A DNA stretch of 64,000 nucleotides from Alentia gelatinosa (Eukaryota > Annelida > Polychaeta > Phyllodocida > Polynoidae): positions 25,393,469 to 25,457,468 of the forward strand of contig OX465584.1 in the NCBI GenBank assembly GCA_950022655.1, given 5' to 3'. Every line of letters starts with the position of its first letter. Position 1 is the stretch's first letter. The notes beneath the pieces are model-generated. The model made no database searches, was not told where the DNA came from, and saw only the letters and a program-made list of their open reading frames with translations. The position numbers and the translations under genes were made by a program. Below, piece after piece: positions 20,801 to 32,850 of this stretch.

Positions 20801-22904
20801 CTGGTATGTCGTAAAACAACGGGTCAGGAGTTGAGACTTCGAAGGATGTTGATTAGCTGGGAAAATGTCCTTAAGTCAAGTGAATCACTCTCCAAATATT
20901 CATCATTTTCCTTTTGATAGGTATAGACTGAAACTAAAACTTTGCAGAGAGAGTGAGAGTAAGTTTGCCATTGTAGGTAGCAGGGAGGGGCACCTAGCAC
21001 ACATTGTCTAAAATTGTTCGGCAGATAAAATTGGACAGTCAAGGGCATCATGGCGTATACTTGCAATCATGCATTGCTCTTTGGGAGTGTGTAATTCAAT
21101 GGACGGAGATATTTTTCAATAGAATTTGTTTTCTGTAGGTAACTACTAGGAATGCTCGATCCTATTCTCAGTAGGCCCAAGGGTCAATTACGGGTGGTCG
21201 TAATCTCCGGCCTACACATATAGCGGAGGTTACGATAAACCAGTCCTTGTGTATAAGCCTGAGAAGATTGGCGGTCATTTTTACTTTTTTTACTCTACGT
21301 AGTATCCTCGCTTTTGCTTGGATATTACTACACATATAATCCTCAGAGATTACGGCTACTTTTATCTGAAACAAGTTAATATTTTTTCTGTATTCTGACA
21401 CGCTCTTTAATTGTGTAGATTGTATAAGGAGCCAAAGTGGACCCGCTAAAACCGCAGATACCGTGCTCAGAACACCATTTCCGGGAGGTTAAGAAAGAGG
21501 CTTTGTGCTTAAGCTATGGGGGTTCGAGGACATCATTTCATTTTTGGTCTCATTTGCTACTACTGAAGTGTACATTCCTACTATTGTCCCTGAATAGGTT
21601 TGTCACTAAGTTACGATAACAGTTGTTGAGGTTATTGAAAAAAATGCATTTAAAAGATTGGAGACACATATAATCTCGGACCACATCTAATCAAAGTACT
21701 GAGCGCCACTATCTGGAAATGGTGTTTTGAGCATAGATATTGATCAGTGGACTCACCTTGGCTCCCTTGTTTTGTCAGCCAGTTATGTTATGTAAAAGGA
21801 AACTTGGTCTACCTGCAGTGTGTGGTGGTAGTGGTTACTGCGGTCAACGCATTCTTCATGGTTGTCCTGCAGAAGAAGATCTATCTGGGTCGGTACGACT
21901 GGAAGCTGCTGTTCGGAGCATTTGTCGCCCCTCAGGCCCTTGGATTCATCTTTGCCTGCTTTGGATGGCTTGGATCTACAGGTGTCTGGTTTGTTGACAA
22001 ATTGTGTGCTCAGCCTTTCATTCATTATTATGTACTTTAGAAATATTTGTTCTTCAAATAAAGAAATATGACAGATCGAATTTATCTATATTTCTGTATA
22101 TTTTTCACCTACTTCATCATACGTTTTATCTTCTTTAAGAAAATGTATAATCAATAAAGTAGTTTTAAACAAGTACAACTTAAGATCTGCCCAAGTCGGT
22201 TTGATGGATGGTTTATTGCTATGGTGTATAATCATTTTTGATCTAAAGAAGATATGTATTTCTATTTCGTTCTTTGTTTTTATGGTGTGTGATATATACA
22301 CCCTTTACACACTCACTTTGTTCTTTTAAAAAAAGAACAATATATACTGAAAAGACAAATATTCCTGAACACAAATAATTTTGACGAACATTAAACAAAT
22401 ATTTACCCATGCTCTTTTTCTCCACTGATCAGGTGTGGCTTCAACTACAGCACAGCACAGGGCTTGTTTCTCGGGCAGTTTAATGCCATCATCAACATCA
22501 TCATCTTTGTTGTCAACCTCATCTGCTACATGTTCATTTGGTGTAAAATACGCACAGTCGCCAAGCAGATCAAGGGTGACCAGACAGGGAAGGCCGCCGA
22601 GTCGGCTGCCAAGTACCACAAGTCAGCCCGGGTTATGATGATTTTTGTCGTGTCCTACGTTCTACAGTACTGGGCCATCACCATCTATTACTCGTGGGAG
22701 TTCTTCGGGGAGCCTCATATCAGCATCGTGTTCCTCACTGTCACCTTCACCAACCAGGGTGGTCTGTTTAACTTCTTCGCCTACACCTACGTACGTAGGA
22801 AGTACTCGAGCACTGGAGGTGGCGGCGACGGGTTGACGACCACGGGCGGCGGGACAACGGTCATGAACGTCAGCACAGTGGAGAATGCGTCCCGAATTCA
22901 GTAG
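14882..22904 (+). CDS. Orphan seven-transmembrane G-protein-coupled receptor, 4 exons, 328 aa
   Basis: Exons 14882-15007, 15276-15494, 21819-21988 and 22433-22904 join in frame with GT/AG sites (donors GTAAGT, GTAAGT, GTTTGT). N-glycosylation sites NAT and NST lie in a short N-terminus. Seven hydrophobic segments are visible: TM1 around IISILVAGYMV, TM2 LVFYLAIGDLCFSI, TM3 starting at the conserved Cys in MICRVLGFF, TM4 FGAFVAPQALGFIFACFGWL, TM5 AIINIIIFVVNLICYMFIW, TM6 MIFVVSYVLQYWAI and TM7 VFLTVTFTNQGGLFNFFAY. A Cys in loop 2 (GVWCGFNYS) can pair with the TM3 Cys. I chose the exon 3 acceptor at CTGCAG|TGT (21819) because it puts NAF 24 residues after the TM3 Cys, where DRY belongs. An upstream acceptor at 21783 would add 12 residues. 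The tail is Gly-rich. No opsin lysine, ligand unknown. Intron 2 (6.3 kb) hosts a TIR element. A TATA-like stretch lies at about 14736-14749. Confidence 0.82.
15508..17690. other. Receptor intron 2, first part: repeats, no gene
   Basis: Holds a pogo-like terminus at 15819 and a second similar start at about 16103 (GAAAACCCTGGTTGAGAGGACACCC), the 21-bp inverted repeat at 16490-16541, and two copies of a ~50-base sequence containing CCTCGAGAGTGAGA (15715-15761 and 17297-17350). No coding exon is recognised. Confidence 0.55.
16490..16541. repeat. Perfect inverted repeat, 21-bp arms, 10-base loop
   Basis: The left arm 16490-16510 starts CTTTATGAGAAAATC. The right arm 16521-16541 ends GATTTTCTCATAAAG. 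The loop is ATCGACCGAC. Intronic within the receptor gene, transcribed on +, so the pre-mRNA could fold here. Confidence 0.95.
17703..18754. mobile_element. GC-rich nonautonomous TIR DNA element, ~1.05 kb, TAT target duplication
   Basis: The ends GAGGCCTATTCCACCAA (17703-17719) and TTGGTGGAATAGGCCTC (18738-18754) are perfect inverse copies, flanked on both sides by TAT. The interior is far richer in GC than its surroundings, with GGCCGG and GCCGCC runs. It repeats subterminal motifs such as GAGCTGTTCCACCAA and CACCAACAGGT. No transposase is visible. The 3-bp duplication would suit a PIF/Harbinger-type partner, but that is inference. Confidence 0.82.
18755..21818. other. Receptor intron 2, last part, no gene recognised
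   Basis: Contains open stretches (for example 19137-19559 on + and 20242-20586 on -) with no recognisable domain, and a CT microsatellite at about 20591-20606. I see no supported gene here. Confidence 0.5.
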
Positions 22905-24623
22905 AATTTCCACAGTGTATGTCGTCATGTGTGTAGTTTGTAGGAAAGCATGTATAGAGGTATGTTGTGTGAATGTGTTTGTGTATGTTGATTTAAGTAC
23001 ATATCTTATCATTCTTTTTGTATCCTGGATAAAATACGACGTTTATGCTAGGTTTACACCATCACCTCGGCAGTCCCGGCAATGGATTTTGGCAGAATCT
23101 TGACTTGGTACTTTTGTGGCATTTTTATGGTTTTTGCCTCCTTGGCCCCAAATATCCCGTCGACTTAAGCCACACCGCGTCGAGTTGAGACTGTTGTATC
23201 TCGACTTGGTCCCATCAGGGTCTGGTCAGAATGACACCATTGCTCCGCCGTACGTCCACTTACAATCGAAACCCGACAGGTCGCCGGCGCGTTCAAGTCA
23301 ACCTAAGGCTGCTTACAACTTTAACGATTCAGGTCCTGTTCACTTAAGATTAGTTAAGCTCACTTTTAATACACAGGTCGAGTTAATGAGACTTAAGCCC
23401 AGTTACAGAGGAATGTGATGCTTTGCTCCCTGTTCCTCCATGGCGCCTTGCCAATAGCTGCCTCCGTGTATAGAAATGCGCTCTGCAAAGCTTTTCCTTA
23501 GTGTGTTCCAGTGGTTTGAAGAAGCAGCACCATCTACATAGAACACAGAACCAACCACAGCTGTGCTTTTCTGCATGATTGTGACAATGATTATTGAGAA
23601 GCAGAAGGAGAACCCTCACAAGCATCACCAAGTCTTGGATAACGAAGCTGCTCTTCGGCAAGCCAGGCACCATTTAAGGAGATGCCAAGCTTGGCGGGCT
23701 GGAGAGTAAACCTGCAATGATGTCTCATCTCATCTCCTACCCGATGAAGGCAGTGCAGACATATGGTACTCCTTCCTCTGTTGCTGACAATTCCTGGAAC
23801 AGTCGAGGGCTCTATAATGCTACGCAGATTCCAGTGCTTCTGCTATTTCGATGAACTTTTTATTTGGCAGGCGATGCTTGTGCTGATAACGGTGACAATC
23901 AATCGCTTATTATTATGAGGAATACTGCTTTATGATTATTACCTCTTTGTGTGTGTTAGATTTAACATTAATCTGGGCTATTTGGTAGAGTGCTCTTGTG
24001 TTCATATACTTTCTACTGAAGGCGCCGTCTTGGGGTTCTTCCTTTTGACTTGCTCTGGATAGGCACTGCTGTTTTCAAATAAATTTTGCTAAAGTATTTA
24101 ATGTCTCTCCTCCTTTACTCACCTAGGTGTTACTTGTATCATTATATCTTCACTTGCATTATATGAGGCCCTAGAATTAAGTGTTGGATTTGAAGTACTA
24201 ATTAAGTGGTAAGTTCTATGTTATTGCAAGAAAGTTATCTTGAGGTACTACTGTTCGATCGGTATGCAAATATCTATGAAGAAGAATGATGAGAGTGAAC
24301 TTAAGTTAAAATATTTATTAAGAATAAACATCTTGGATAATATGTACAATACTGAGACTCATCACATATCACATCCACAAGGTCAGATCCACAAGGTATC
24401 AGTTTCACAGGGCAACTCACAAGGCAACAAGGAGACATCAACAATATGTACAAGTCAGCAATAGCATGGTCCGAGTACATAACAAGGTTATAAATATCCA
24501 ACGCCCATGTAGGAAAATGTCCATGTAGGAAAACACACTTTAAAGGACATCAGCCACTCTCTGAATCAGATAATTCTGCTGAATCATTGTCAGAACTATC
24601 ACTCTCAGAGATGCTTGTGCAGG

Positions 24624-25418
24624 TTATTGTAGAGGTTTTTGTGCAGCCACTGTACAGGAAGCAGCAGGTGTACAAGAAACAGCAGGTGTACATGAAGAAG
24701 CCGGTGTACACAAAGCAGCAGGTGTAGAGGAAATAGCAGATGTACACGAAGAAGCCGGTGTACAAGAAACAGCCGGTGTACACAAAGAAGCCGTTCTGCA
24801 GGAAGCAGCAGGTTTACAATAAGCAGCAGGTGTATAGGAAGAGGCTGGGGTACAGGAAGCATCAGATGTACAAGAAGAAGCCAGTGTACAGGAAGAAGCA
24901 GGTGTACAGGAAGCACTCTTCTTCCACTTCCTGGTGCGTGCCAGGTCTGCCAGGTGCGGCAACAGGAACTGAAACTGATCCCAGATCCATTTGTCCCGAG
25001 GCTTCAAATTGTCTGCACCACAGCCCCAGATGCCCTGAACCAGACGAATTTGGTAGAGTCGTATCCACATACTGAGGTGCCAAGTCCGTATTTTCCCAGC
25101 AGGCCTGCCGATGCATTTTGCCTGCTGTTCCCACAGCAGGTCTTTGTGGTCGGTGTACCGGAATGCAGTGGACTGCTTGGCATATAGTTCAGGATTATGT
25201 CGAAGGAAGATGATTATTTCCTCCTTCTGTTGGTCATTAAATTTGGTGACAGCCCTGTGAAACTGGCAATGTCCGCTGCCATCAGGAGTAGAAGGTGCAG
25301 GGTCGGTATTGGCTCCTTGATCACCAGCAGCATTCTCTGGGGTGTGTGGAACAGCATCTGGTGCATCTGGTGTTGCGTTTGGTTGGGCAGGCTTGCCAGC
25401 AGGCATGTCAGCAGGCAT
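24624..25418 (-). CDS. MADF-domain protein with C-terminal cysteine hexapeptide repeats, 264 aa
   Basis: The ATG at 25418 is the first in frame after an upstream stop. Residues 1-55 are Pro/Ala-rich. Residues 62-155 fit a MADF (Adf-1-like) DNA-binding domain: EEIIIFLRHNPELYA, DHKDLLWEQQAKCIG, a Trp-rich middle (WHLSMWIRLYQIRL) and the end KWIWDQFQFLLPHL. A basic bridge RTRKWKK follows, then about 15 copies of a six-residue unit of type SCTPAS (residues 169-258), most with one Cys. Encoded by an 18-base minisatellite, the repeat has no stop in several frames on both strands. Proteins with MADF domains bind DNA in insects and are paired with Harbinger-type transposases elsewhere. The Cys repeat is unlike any domain I know. 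It could be a transposon accessory protein or a captured gene. Confidence 0.68.
   Translation of the reverse strand: MPADMPAGKPAQPNATPDAPDAVPHTPENAAGDQGANTDPAPSTPDGSGHCQFHRAVTKFNDQQKEEIIIFLRHNPELYAKQSTAFRYTDHKDLLWEQQAKCIGRPAGKIRTWHLSMWIRLYQIRLVQGIWGCGADNLKPRDKWIWDQFQFLLPHLADLARTRKWKKSASCTPASSCTLASSCTSDASCTPASSYTPAAYCKPAASCRTASLCTPAVSCTPASSCTSAISSTPAALCTPASSCTPAVSCTPAASCTVAAQKPLQ
24645..24914 (-). repeat. 18-bp minisatellite encoding SCTPAS-type repeats
   Basis: About 15 diverged units of 18 bases, on + of the form GTGTACAGGAAGCAGCAG. Because the unit is a multiple of three, each frame gives a six-residue repeat. The MADF-linked frame on the minus strand is the one attached to a recognisable domain. 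Confidence 0.85.
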
Positions 25419-25985
25419 GTCAGCAACAGCATTGTGGGTCCTTCAGTGTGTATGTGTATGTGGAGGCATTGTTGGGATGAATATGAAGTGGTGTGTCATG
25501 TTGAGCTGCTCAAAGTGGAATGAAGATCACTCTGCCATGCCGTCTTATATATACCAAATGGGGACGCAAGGCGACTGGAATAAATAAGTAAGTTGACCTA
25601 TTGGGGTTTAGGTGGACTTGAACATCCAGCAAAAGTAGTCATAAGTCGTCGGGCTCCATAACCCCCTGGGATAAGTATTGCCTGCAACAAACTTGGCAAG
25701 ACATAAGTGGTCAGGCTTCCCGTTGGGACTGGACCTCAGTCAAGTTAAACCCTGTGCCGAAAGCCCCGCTAAGTCGAATCCTGACGGTCATAAACCACAG
25801 GGGGTTGCCGGGACTGTCGTGGCAGATTCATTGACAGTCAGAAATTTGTCTCGGCAATGCCCCAGCAGCCAAGTCCACTTATGATTTGCATTGCAGATGA
25901 CCTAAGACCAACTACGAAGTACGAGTCGAGATACGGCGACGGCATTTTGGGGTTGCGGGACTGCCGGGGTGGTGGTGTAAACCTA

Positions 25986-28240
25986 TCATTAGCCGGTGTG
26001 ATTTTGTGAGAATATAACCATGCGAGAAAACGACCATGCAGACCAAAATCATGGAAATGATGTATTTATTGTCCAACATCCCAAATACCAGTTATTAAAG
26101 TAAGCATAAAATCTCCAACAGAATTCAGAAGGTTGTATATATATGAAACCAGTCAATATTGTGTAAGTATGGATGCGTTTGTGAAGGTTTATCTATTTAT
26201 GTGAATTCCCTTGCCACAAAACAGGCTTTCGATAAATATATGTACATTTGTCTCTACACCTATATGGACTGGATGCAAGCAAGAAACACGTAATAGCGCC
26301 ACCACAATGAATGGTATATACGATTGTCATTAATGTTGGAATAGTTAAGAGATTATCTCAGTTTCAAAAGGATAGCGAGTCTCCAGTTATAATATTCTTC
26401 AATATCATCAATGCTCCGTTTTCCCCCTAATTCATAGATATAGAAGTACCCATATATCATTGTATCCATTATGTATATACGTGCAATTATCGGTGAATCT
26501 ATATATCAATATGCGTACATGTACGTTAGTGCTTGATCGACAGATTTGAATTGGGCAGAAGCATGCTGAGAAGCCACCTTTCTTTCAATATATTGAATAA
26601 TGTCTCTCTTTGACATCTTTATTTCCTGTATTGGAATTCCCGAGATGTATTTAATTCTATATGTAAATGAATTATTCAAGCATCAATAGTATTGAATTTA
26701 GCATTGACACGTCATGCGAAGAATGCGTCCCTGGTGAATAAATGCAATATTGGCCAACAAGCAAATAGTGCCCAATGAATTTAGATTTTATCATCTACAT
26801 ATCCACCATAGGACAGCATAGTGATGTTTTTTCTTGCAGATCTATGGTAACATGATGTCTCGTGCTGCAATCATGCAAGAAAAACTCTGGAATCCATAAT
26901 GAATAAAACATGTTTTTTAATCAAAACTGTGTAGAGGAAGAGTAAACGTAGATTATGGATAGGACATGAGAAGAAATAAAACCTGTAAGGCCGCCCTTTA
27001 AGAATTAGGAACTACAACATGTGAATTTGTATAAAAACCATCAACAATATATCGTAAAACAGCACAAAACTGTAGAGTGAATATCTTCATTTCCGTGGGG
27101 GTGCTTAAACCGTGAACCCGCTGCGCTCCCGATACACGCTAATAGGACTTATGGTTGACTTCCTGATTTAAATGAAAAATTTGATTCATTGACCATCGTG
27201 TCAGGTATTTCATTTGTAGTGTGTCGGGAGGTCCAACATGGTGAATTGGCGGCAATGGGTGCATGGCAGAAGGCAAGAACTTCGATAACGATTAATTAGT
27301 GTTGGTTCCCATGGTCCCGAATCTTATCCGTGAGACAAAAACGATGGTTACCATCAGACTCCCAGAAGAAGCAAGTATTGTTTATTGTGGGGTTATGAAT
27401 CCTGAGCATACTTGGACATCCCATGATGAACCGAACGAGAAGTATCCACTGTATACTAGAAGCATAAGGGCAGGAACAAATCAACGACGATGCAGAAATT
27501 TAGACCTCTCAATGCACCTCGACAACGCAATCGTCCGTCGTAAGGCGCGTAGGGGTGCATCAGAAGCCCGGTGGGTTCAGGCTTTTAACCCTCTAAGGAC
27601 GAACGATGCCTTAAGGCATCCACCGGCCCTGGCCGAATGATGCCTCACGGTATTATTTCTCAAAGATTTACAGAAATATTGAATCAATAAACATAATTTG
27701 TCGGCCTAGCATTGTAGATGTCTACACTAATAATGAATGTTCGGAGTTTGGCGAGGCAATGTCAACAGAAATATCGGTTTATGAGCAATGTTACCAGTGC
27801 AGGTGTCCGATGGAAGCAGGAGGGATTTGACCTTGGGGTCGTGATCTTATGACATCTCTGAACAATGGTATTCCCCTATCTGATTTGTGATGACGAAGAG
27901 AAGAATGAACATGGAATCCCGATGACTGTGCCCATCTGGTTGCCCACACGGTTTGTTTTATATCCGTTAAAGAGCTATTTCCTTTACTGCTTATATTCTA
28001 GTTGTATATATGTGTGTGTGGCATATAGTATGGTGTTGTTAGTCTTATGGCAAATAGGCTAAGATCTAGAATGGAACATTGTGATGGAAAATATAGAGAT
28101 GTGATAGATTCCACAACGATCGAAAAAATCCTCAACCTCACATAAAATTGTTCACTCCTGAAAAGTACTGCAATGTAATGACGGATGTTGAATAAACAAA
28201 ACAAATTATGTGTTGTTCTTAGTACTGAATACTTTATTAG
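25986..28240. other. Intergenic, no gene recognised
   Basis: AT-rich sequence. An open stretch at 27299-27640 (+) shows no recognisable domain and I do not call it a gene. Confidence 0.5.
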
Positions 28241-28248
28241 ACTATTAG

Positions 28249-29300
28249 ATGAAAAAAATAATCAGTGTGAAAGAAAATGGTGCCAAAGAAATGGTTTTGA
28301 TTGGTGATTGTAATATGAGTTTTGCTAACAAGAAAAATCAATCGATCCAGCACTTAAAAAATGAAATAAATAAGATAGATGGTATGTCACAATTCATTGA
28401 TAACTACAGGAGGCTATCGGAGAACAGCTCGATTATTGACCTGTTATTCACTTCTTGTAGAGATATTTATAAGGCTGGAGTCATAGTAGATGCATTTAGT
28501 GATCATCAGACTAAATTTTTTGTCAAAAAAACATGTTAGAATTGAAATTTGAAAAATATATATATATGGTAGATCTTGTATAAACTATTCAAAGACACAC
28601 ATGAATGACTTTTTAAATGGACATGATTGGGATGATTTTTATTTGTTAGACAACTCTAATGATAAATGGGATTATATTATAAATACTGTCAATAACGTTT
28701 TAGACCTATGTTGCAAATATAGAAGCTTTTATGCTAAAGAAACAAAACTTACAAGGGACAAAAACATACTGTTAAAAAAAGGCATGAAGGACAGGCAATA
28801 GAGATCGTATCAAAGCCCGAAAATCTCCTAACCACGTTAACAATGTTATTAAATAACAGGCACGAGTAAGGTTTACTGTGAATGAGCTTAATAAAAAATC
28901 TAAGGATACAAAAATTATTTGGCGTAGTATCAACGGAATTTTACCGGGATGTGTTGGGAGTGAATCAAAGGACTTTTTTTTTTTAAATGGTCGGAATAAT
29001 GACATTGATCTCACTGATACTCCCAGTTTCATTGATAACTACCTTAGTGATATTGGAGAGCAATTATCTAACAAAATGTATATGCCATGGAAGAGGTACA
29101 ATACTGAAAGCATTGATGTACTGCCAGATTGATGCTGAGATTCTTGATATAGGAAGAAATATGTGTATACATAAACAATCTATGTTAGAGGGTATACCTA
29201 TGAGAATTTTTCGGGACATGCTAATTATACCTCATATATTAACAGAATTAATCAATTGTGTCTTCAGTTCTGCTGATATACCATTATCATGTAAAATACT
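28249..29300 (+). mobile_element. Decayed CR1-like LINE, endonuclease to start of RT (5' piece of split copy)
   Basis: The fragments read like the LINE at 4.4-5.9 kb: LIGDCNMSFAN corresponds to the GDFN block, SENSSIIDLLFTS and DAFSDHQ to the SDH block, then FIDNYLSDIGEQLSNKMYMPW and SMLEGIPMRIFRDMLIIPHIL. Several stops and frameshifts break it. Homology stops near 29300 at ADIPLSCKI and resumes at about 34815, so this copy is split by the minus-strand LINE between. Confidence 0.8.
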
Positions 29301-30037
29301 CAATTTATTTTGTTTGCAAAAACTTTATTCAGCTTAACAAATGTACAAGGTATATTTTCTTCGCGTCCATCTTTCCAGAATTATGACCGTACATTTTAAG
29401 TTTGACAGATGTGCTGTCTCAATCATGATCATGGTTTTGCTTCTTTTTTTATTTTTTTACTTTTGATAATCACTCTAAATTGGCAAAGAAAGATTGATCT
29501 AACTGAGACCTGACTGACTATTCTATCATTTGTTCTCTTATGATTGCCACTCTCATATCTCTAGCTTTAAGGAGTTTAGATAAGCCAGCGACCAAAGAAA
29601 AAGATAAGAGTTCATAACCAAGGAAAGCAACTGGATTACCATTTATAAAGGAATTCTTACATCGTTGCTAACCAGAATCAGTGTAGTTGTGGCTTGCTGT
29701 GTGGTATCAAGTCATAAGGTTCAAACACCGGAACATCTATCCAAGGCCAATACATGTAATGTTGCATTCATTGCATGTTCTTTTACCGAGAGAATCTTAA
29801 TCTGACAATGGCTTCCTTTTTTAAAGAACATATAGGTTTTCTGGGCACCAAAGTGTATTGTTCCTAAGAAACATTTTGTTCAATAAAGTTAAATAACATG
29901 AAATATATAAGGGTTTGAAGCACATGACAAAACAGAGACAAGACAATTAACTTAAGTATAACATACAAAAAACTGTCTGCAAAGTGATCCATCTCTCTAC
30001 AACTCAGCAATGGGAGAATTAGTTAGATATAAAAGAA

Positions 30038-32493
30038 TTATAGAGCTTTCCAAATTTTTTCCAGGAACACAAATTTCCTCTTACAGTTCTCCACGTCACA
30101 TACATACTTTTCTACCTGCATTTTTTGTTTAAGTTCTTGTAAAATCAGGGTGATGTCGAATACATTATCATAGAAGAGTCTCCTCCTATGTACAAAGGCC
30201 TTGCCATATAGAAGGGTGTAATTGATCAGTTTTGCCTTATTCTTATTGATCTCTGGGTCAATAACTCCAAAAACAACTTCTCTGGTTGTATCAGGAAAAA
30301 AGTTTTCACCTGTGATAACATAGAACCAATACTTCACCATGTACCAGAACCGTCTGACATCAGTGCAACCATGAAAGAAGTGAAGTACATTGTTTTTTTA
30401 TTGCAGTAATTACATTTGGTGGTGTTCGTTATTTTCCTTTGGGCTAGAAATGAGTTGCAGGTTATGGTGGCATGAAAAATACAGGACTGAAAGTATTGAA
30501 CCCTGGTATCCCTGATTGTCCTTAAAGGTATTTGATACATTTCAGGCCACAGTTTGCTGTTGTACTCTAAATAGGATAGATTTGTTCCCAATACCTTGTG
30601 GAGGTGGGAAACATTGCGATTCTATTATGCAATACGTTATATACCCTTTTACTATTGAGACTATATATTGAGACTAGAATATCTATGGGATCCTTCCCTG
30701 GTACTTTAAATAATATAGTTGTTCTTTCCTCTAAATTAATGGGTTCAACAATTCTAAACCAATTCTAAGCTAATCTCATGGCCAGAACATGTAGAAAAGT
30801 AACTCTTGAATCATAGATCTAATATATCTCTGTGTACGACATCATACTGCTACTATTTAAGACATGTTTGACCTGAAATATACCACACTTTTCCATATGC
30901 GCAATCTTAGACTCTGACAGCCCTGTCTTAATATACATGTACCTCGGCCAATAATTAAAACGGAAGCTCTCATAATATAACGGATGATTTATTTCTTGTG
31001 TGACATGTTCGTAGAAATATTCGTCGTGAACCACCGAATTGAATTCTTGTTCATGTGTCAACCATCGAAAACCATCGTATAAACCATCGTATAAACCATC
31101 GTAGAGAACTGGAAAATACAGAACAGGTAGCACCTTGACAATAACCAGTTAACTACACTATCTTGTTGAAACTCTGGTTATAATACAACAAGTCTGCATT
31201 GAATATTCTCTACTCTTGGATTTGTCACTAATAATACTCATATGGTAGAATATGGTAAAACTACACAGACTTCTTTACTCAGTAGGGTGAAATAATATTC
31301 AGACACAGATTTTACTTATTTGTACACCCTTTTACATACTTGAACGCAAGGCCCATGGCTTAAGGCCTTAAATAATAATGGAATAGCCTCATTTGGGCTC
31401 ATAATCTACTCCTTATATGATAATATTCATTCATGTCTCGACTCATTATACTTTTAGGCTCACATCATGGAGCAAGCATGTTTCAAGTAGTCACATGTTC
31501 AAACCAAAGTCATTTAATATGGGCCATAAACACATAATTATCCAAAATATCTTCATTACGCAAATTCTGGGATACATCATTTTTATGATACATACCTCTG
31601 TAGCACCTCAAAGGCCTTGGTAGTTACAAAAGAGGAGAAAATTGATTTCACACAGCTTTCCACAGCTTTGATTTGGATCCCCTAACATGATGGGGTTTGA
31701 TTCCACTTTTTTTTTATTAAAATCACCAAACATAGACAAAACATAGATCATAGATCATGACTCACAAAAATATAAATATTCTGATAGAAGTACACAAAAA
31801 ATATGCAAATATATATATAAATATATAAAAAATAACTCACACTAGAGAGATCAGACTGTCAACATGGCTCCTCAGAGCTAACAGGTCAAAGCAGGGGAAC
31901 CAAAATCAAGTCCAATCTGAGCAAATTACATAGAATTACATCAAACCAGCACAGGATTACACTCAAAAGGCAATGAGGGATGTATCCTGGTATTTTTTGT
32001 GAGTTGACAAATAACCTTTTTCACTTTAATGAGAAAGATTCGCTCAAATCCCCTATTATCACCCGGTTGCATGATCTATGTTTTTAATTGTTCAGTACAA
32101 TACATGTTGTTTCTCAGCCTTTCATTATAGAATTTAATCTCATCCCTAGGGGGAGCATTATAATGTTTTTTTCCAGATTCTGAGGACTTCTTTATAAAAC
32201 ATGGATCCTTGCACAGGAATAGTCCTCTTACACTTGGTTAGAAAGAAGTGAAAGTTTGAACCCTTTATGGCAAAGTTCTTGTAGACCCAATTCATTTGCT
32301 GTTGGAGCACCAACCTCTTAACCCACGACAATCGGGCAGACTCCACCATTAATTCTAAATCCAATAGTTTTAAGCCACCATCTTTGATTTCTAAAATTAA
32401 ATGATCTTTTGTAGTAAAGACCTGAAATATGAGTTTGTTATCAAAATTGTTTTTTTCAAGGTTAAGAAAATACCTAATTAGTTTCTCACCCAA
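30038..32493 (-). pseudogene. Tx1/L1-like ORF2 pre-RT and C-terminal fragments, RT core deleted
   Basis: 32493-32158 joins YFLNLEKNNFDNKLIFQVF (before the RT) to DGGLKLLDLELMVESARLSW (after the RT), so the catalytic core is lost by an internal deletion of probably more than 1 kb. 31133-30340 holds DGFRWLTHEQEFN, LSYLEYNSKLWPEMY, RVQYFQSCIFHATITCNSFL and CNYCNKKT. This is the C-terminal region with the FQ..I and Cys motifs typical of these elements. 30340-30038 continues (MVKYWFYVITGENFF). Several frameshifts are present. Confidence 0.65.
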
Positions 32494-32850
32494 GCTATAC
32501 CAGCCTTAGACCAAAATATTGCCGCTACTTCCCTTTTCCTACCGATGTCTTCTAGTTCATGTTTTATGGATTCCCTTTCCTCAACCAGATCAGAGTTTTG
32601 GTCGTCACATGTGCCCTCATCAATTAGTTTCCCAAGTGTTAACAACCTTGATTCCAGTGATTTTTTTCATTTTATTCTGTTCCAGAGTTTTTTTCTTAGT
32701 AAATCCCAATGAATATTTCTTAATTTTCAAATTGAGGAAATACGATCTCACCATAGGATCAGATGTGTCTGTCTCAGAGAGATTTCCAAGAATAGTTTTT
32801 TCCATTCCTAGAATATACTTTTTATCACTAAGAAGGGAGTTGTTGTGCTT

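Larger units (their letters stand above)
23049..25985. mobile_element. TIR DNA transposon (~2.94 kb) carrying a MADF-domain gene
   Basis: The left end TAGGTTTACACCATCACC..CGGCAGTCCCGG and the reverse complement of the right end TAGGTTTACACCACCACC..CGGCAGTCCCG match over about 37 bases with few differences. No clear target duplication is visible (flanks ATGC and TCAT). The element lies 145 bases past the receptor stop codon, probably in its 3' UTR. The only convincing ORF is the MADF protein on the minus strand. I found no transposase, so this may be a cargo-bearing nonautonomous element. MADF/Myb proteins accompany PIF/Harbinger transposases, which makes that superfamily the first candidate. 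Confidence 0.72.

Noticed and set aside
24740..25075. Plus-strand frame rich in VYRKKQ-type repeats opposite the MADF gene
   Set aside because: The 18-bp repeat keeps several frames open. Only the minus frame is attached to a recognisable domain.
27299..27640. 113-codon ORF on plus
   Set aside because: No recognisable family and no neighbouring signals.
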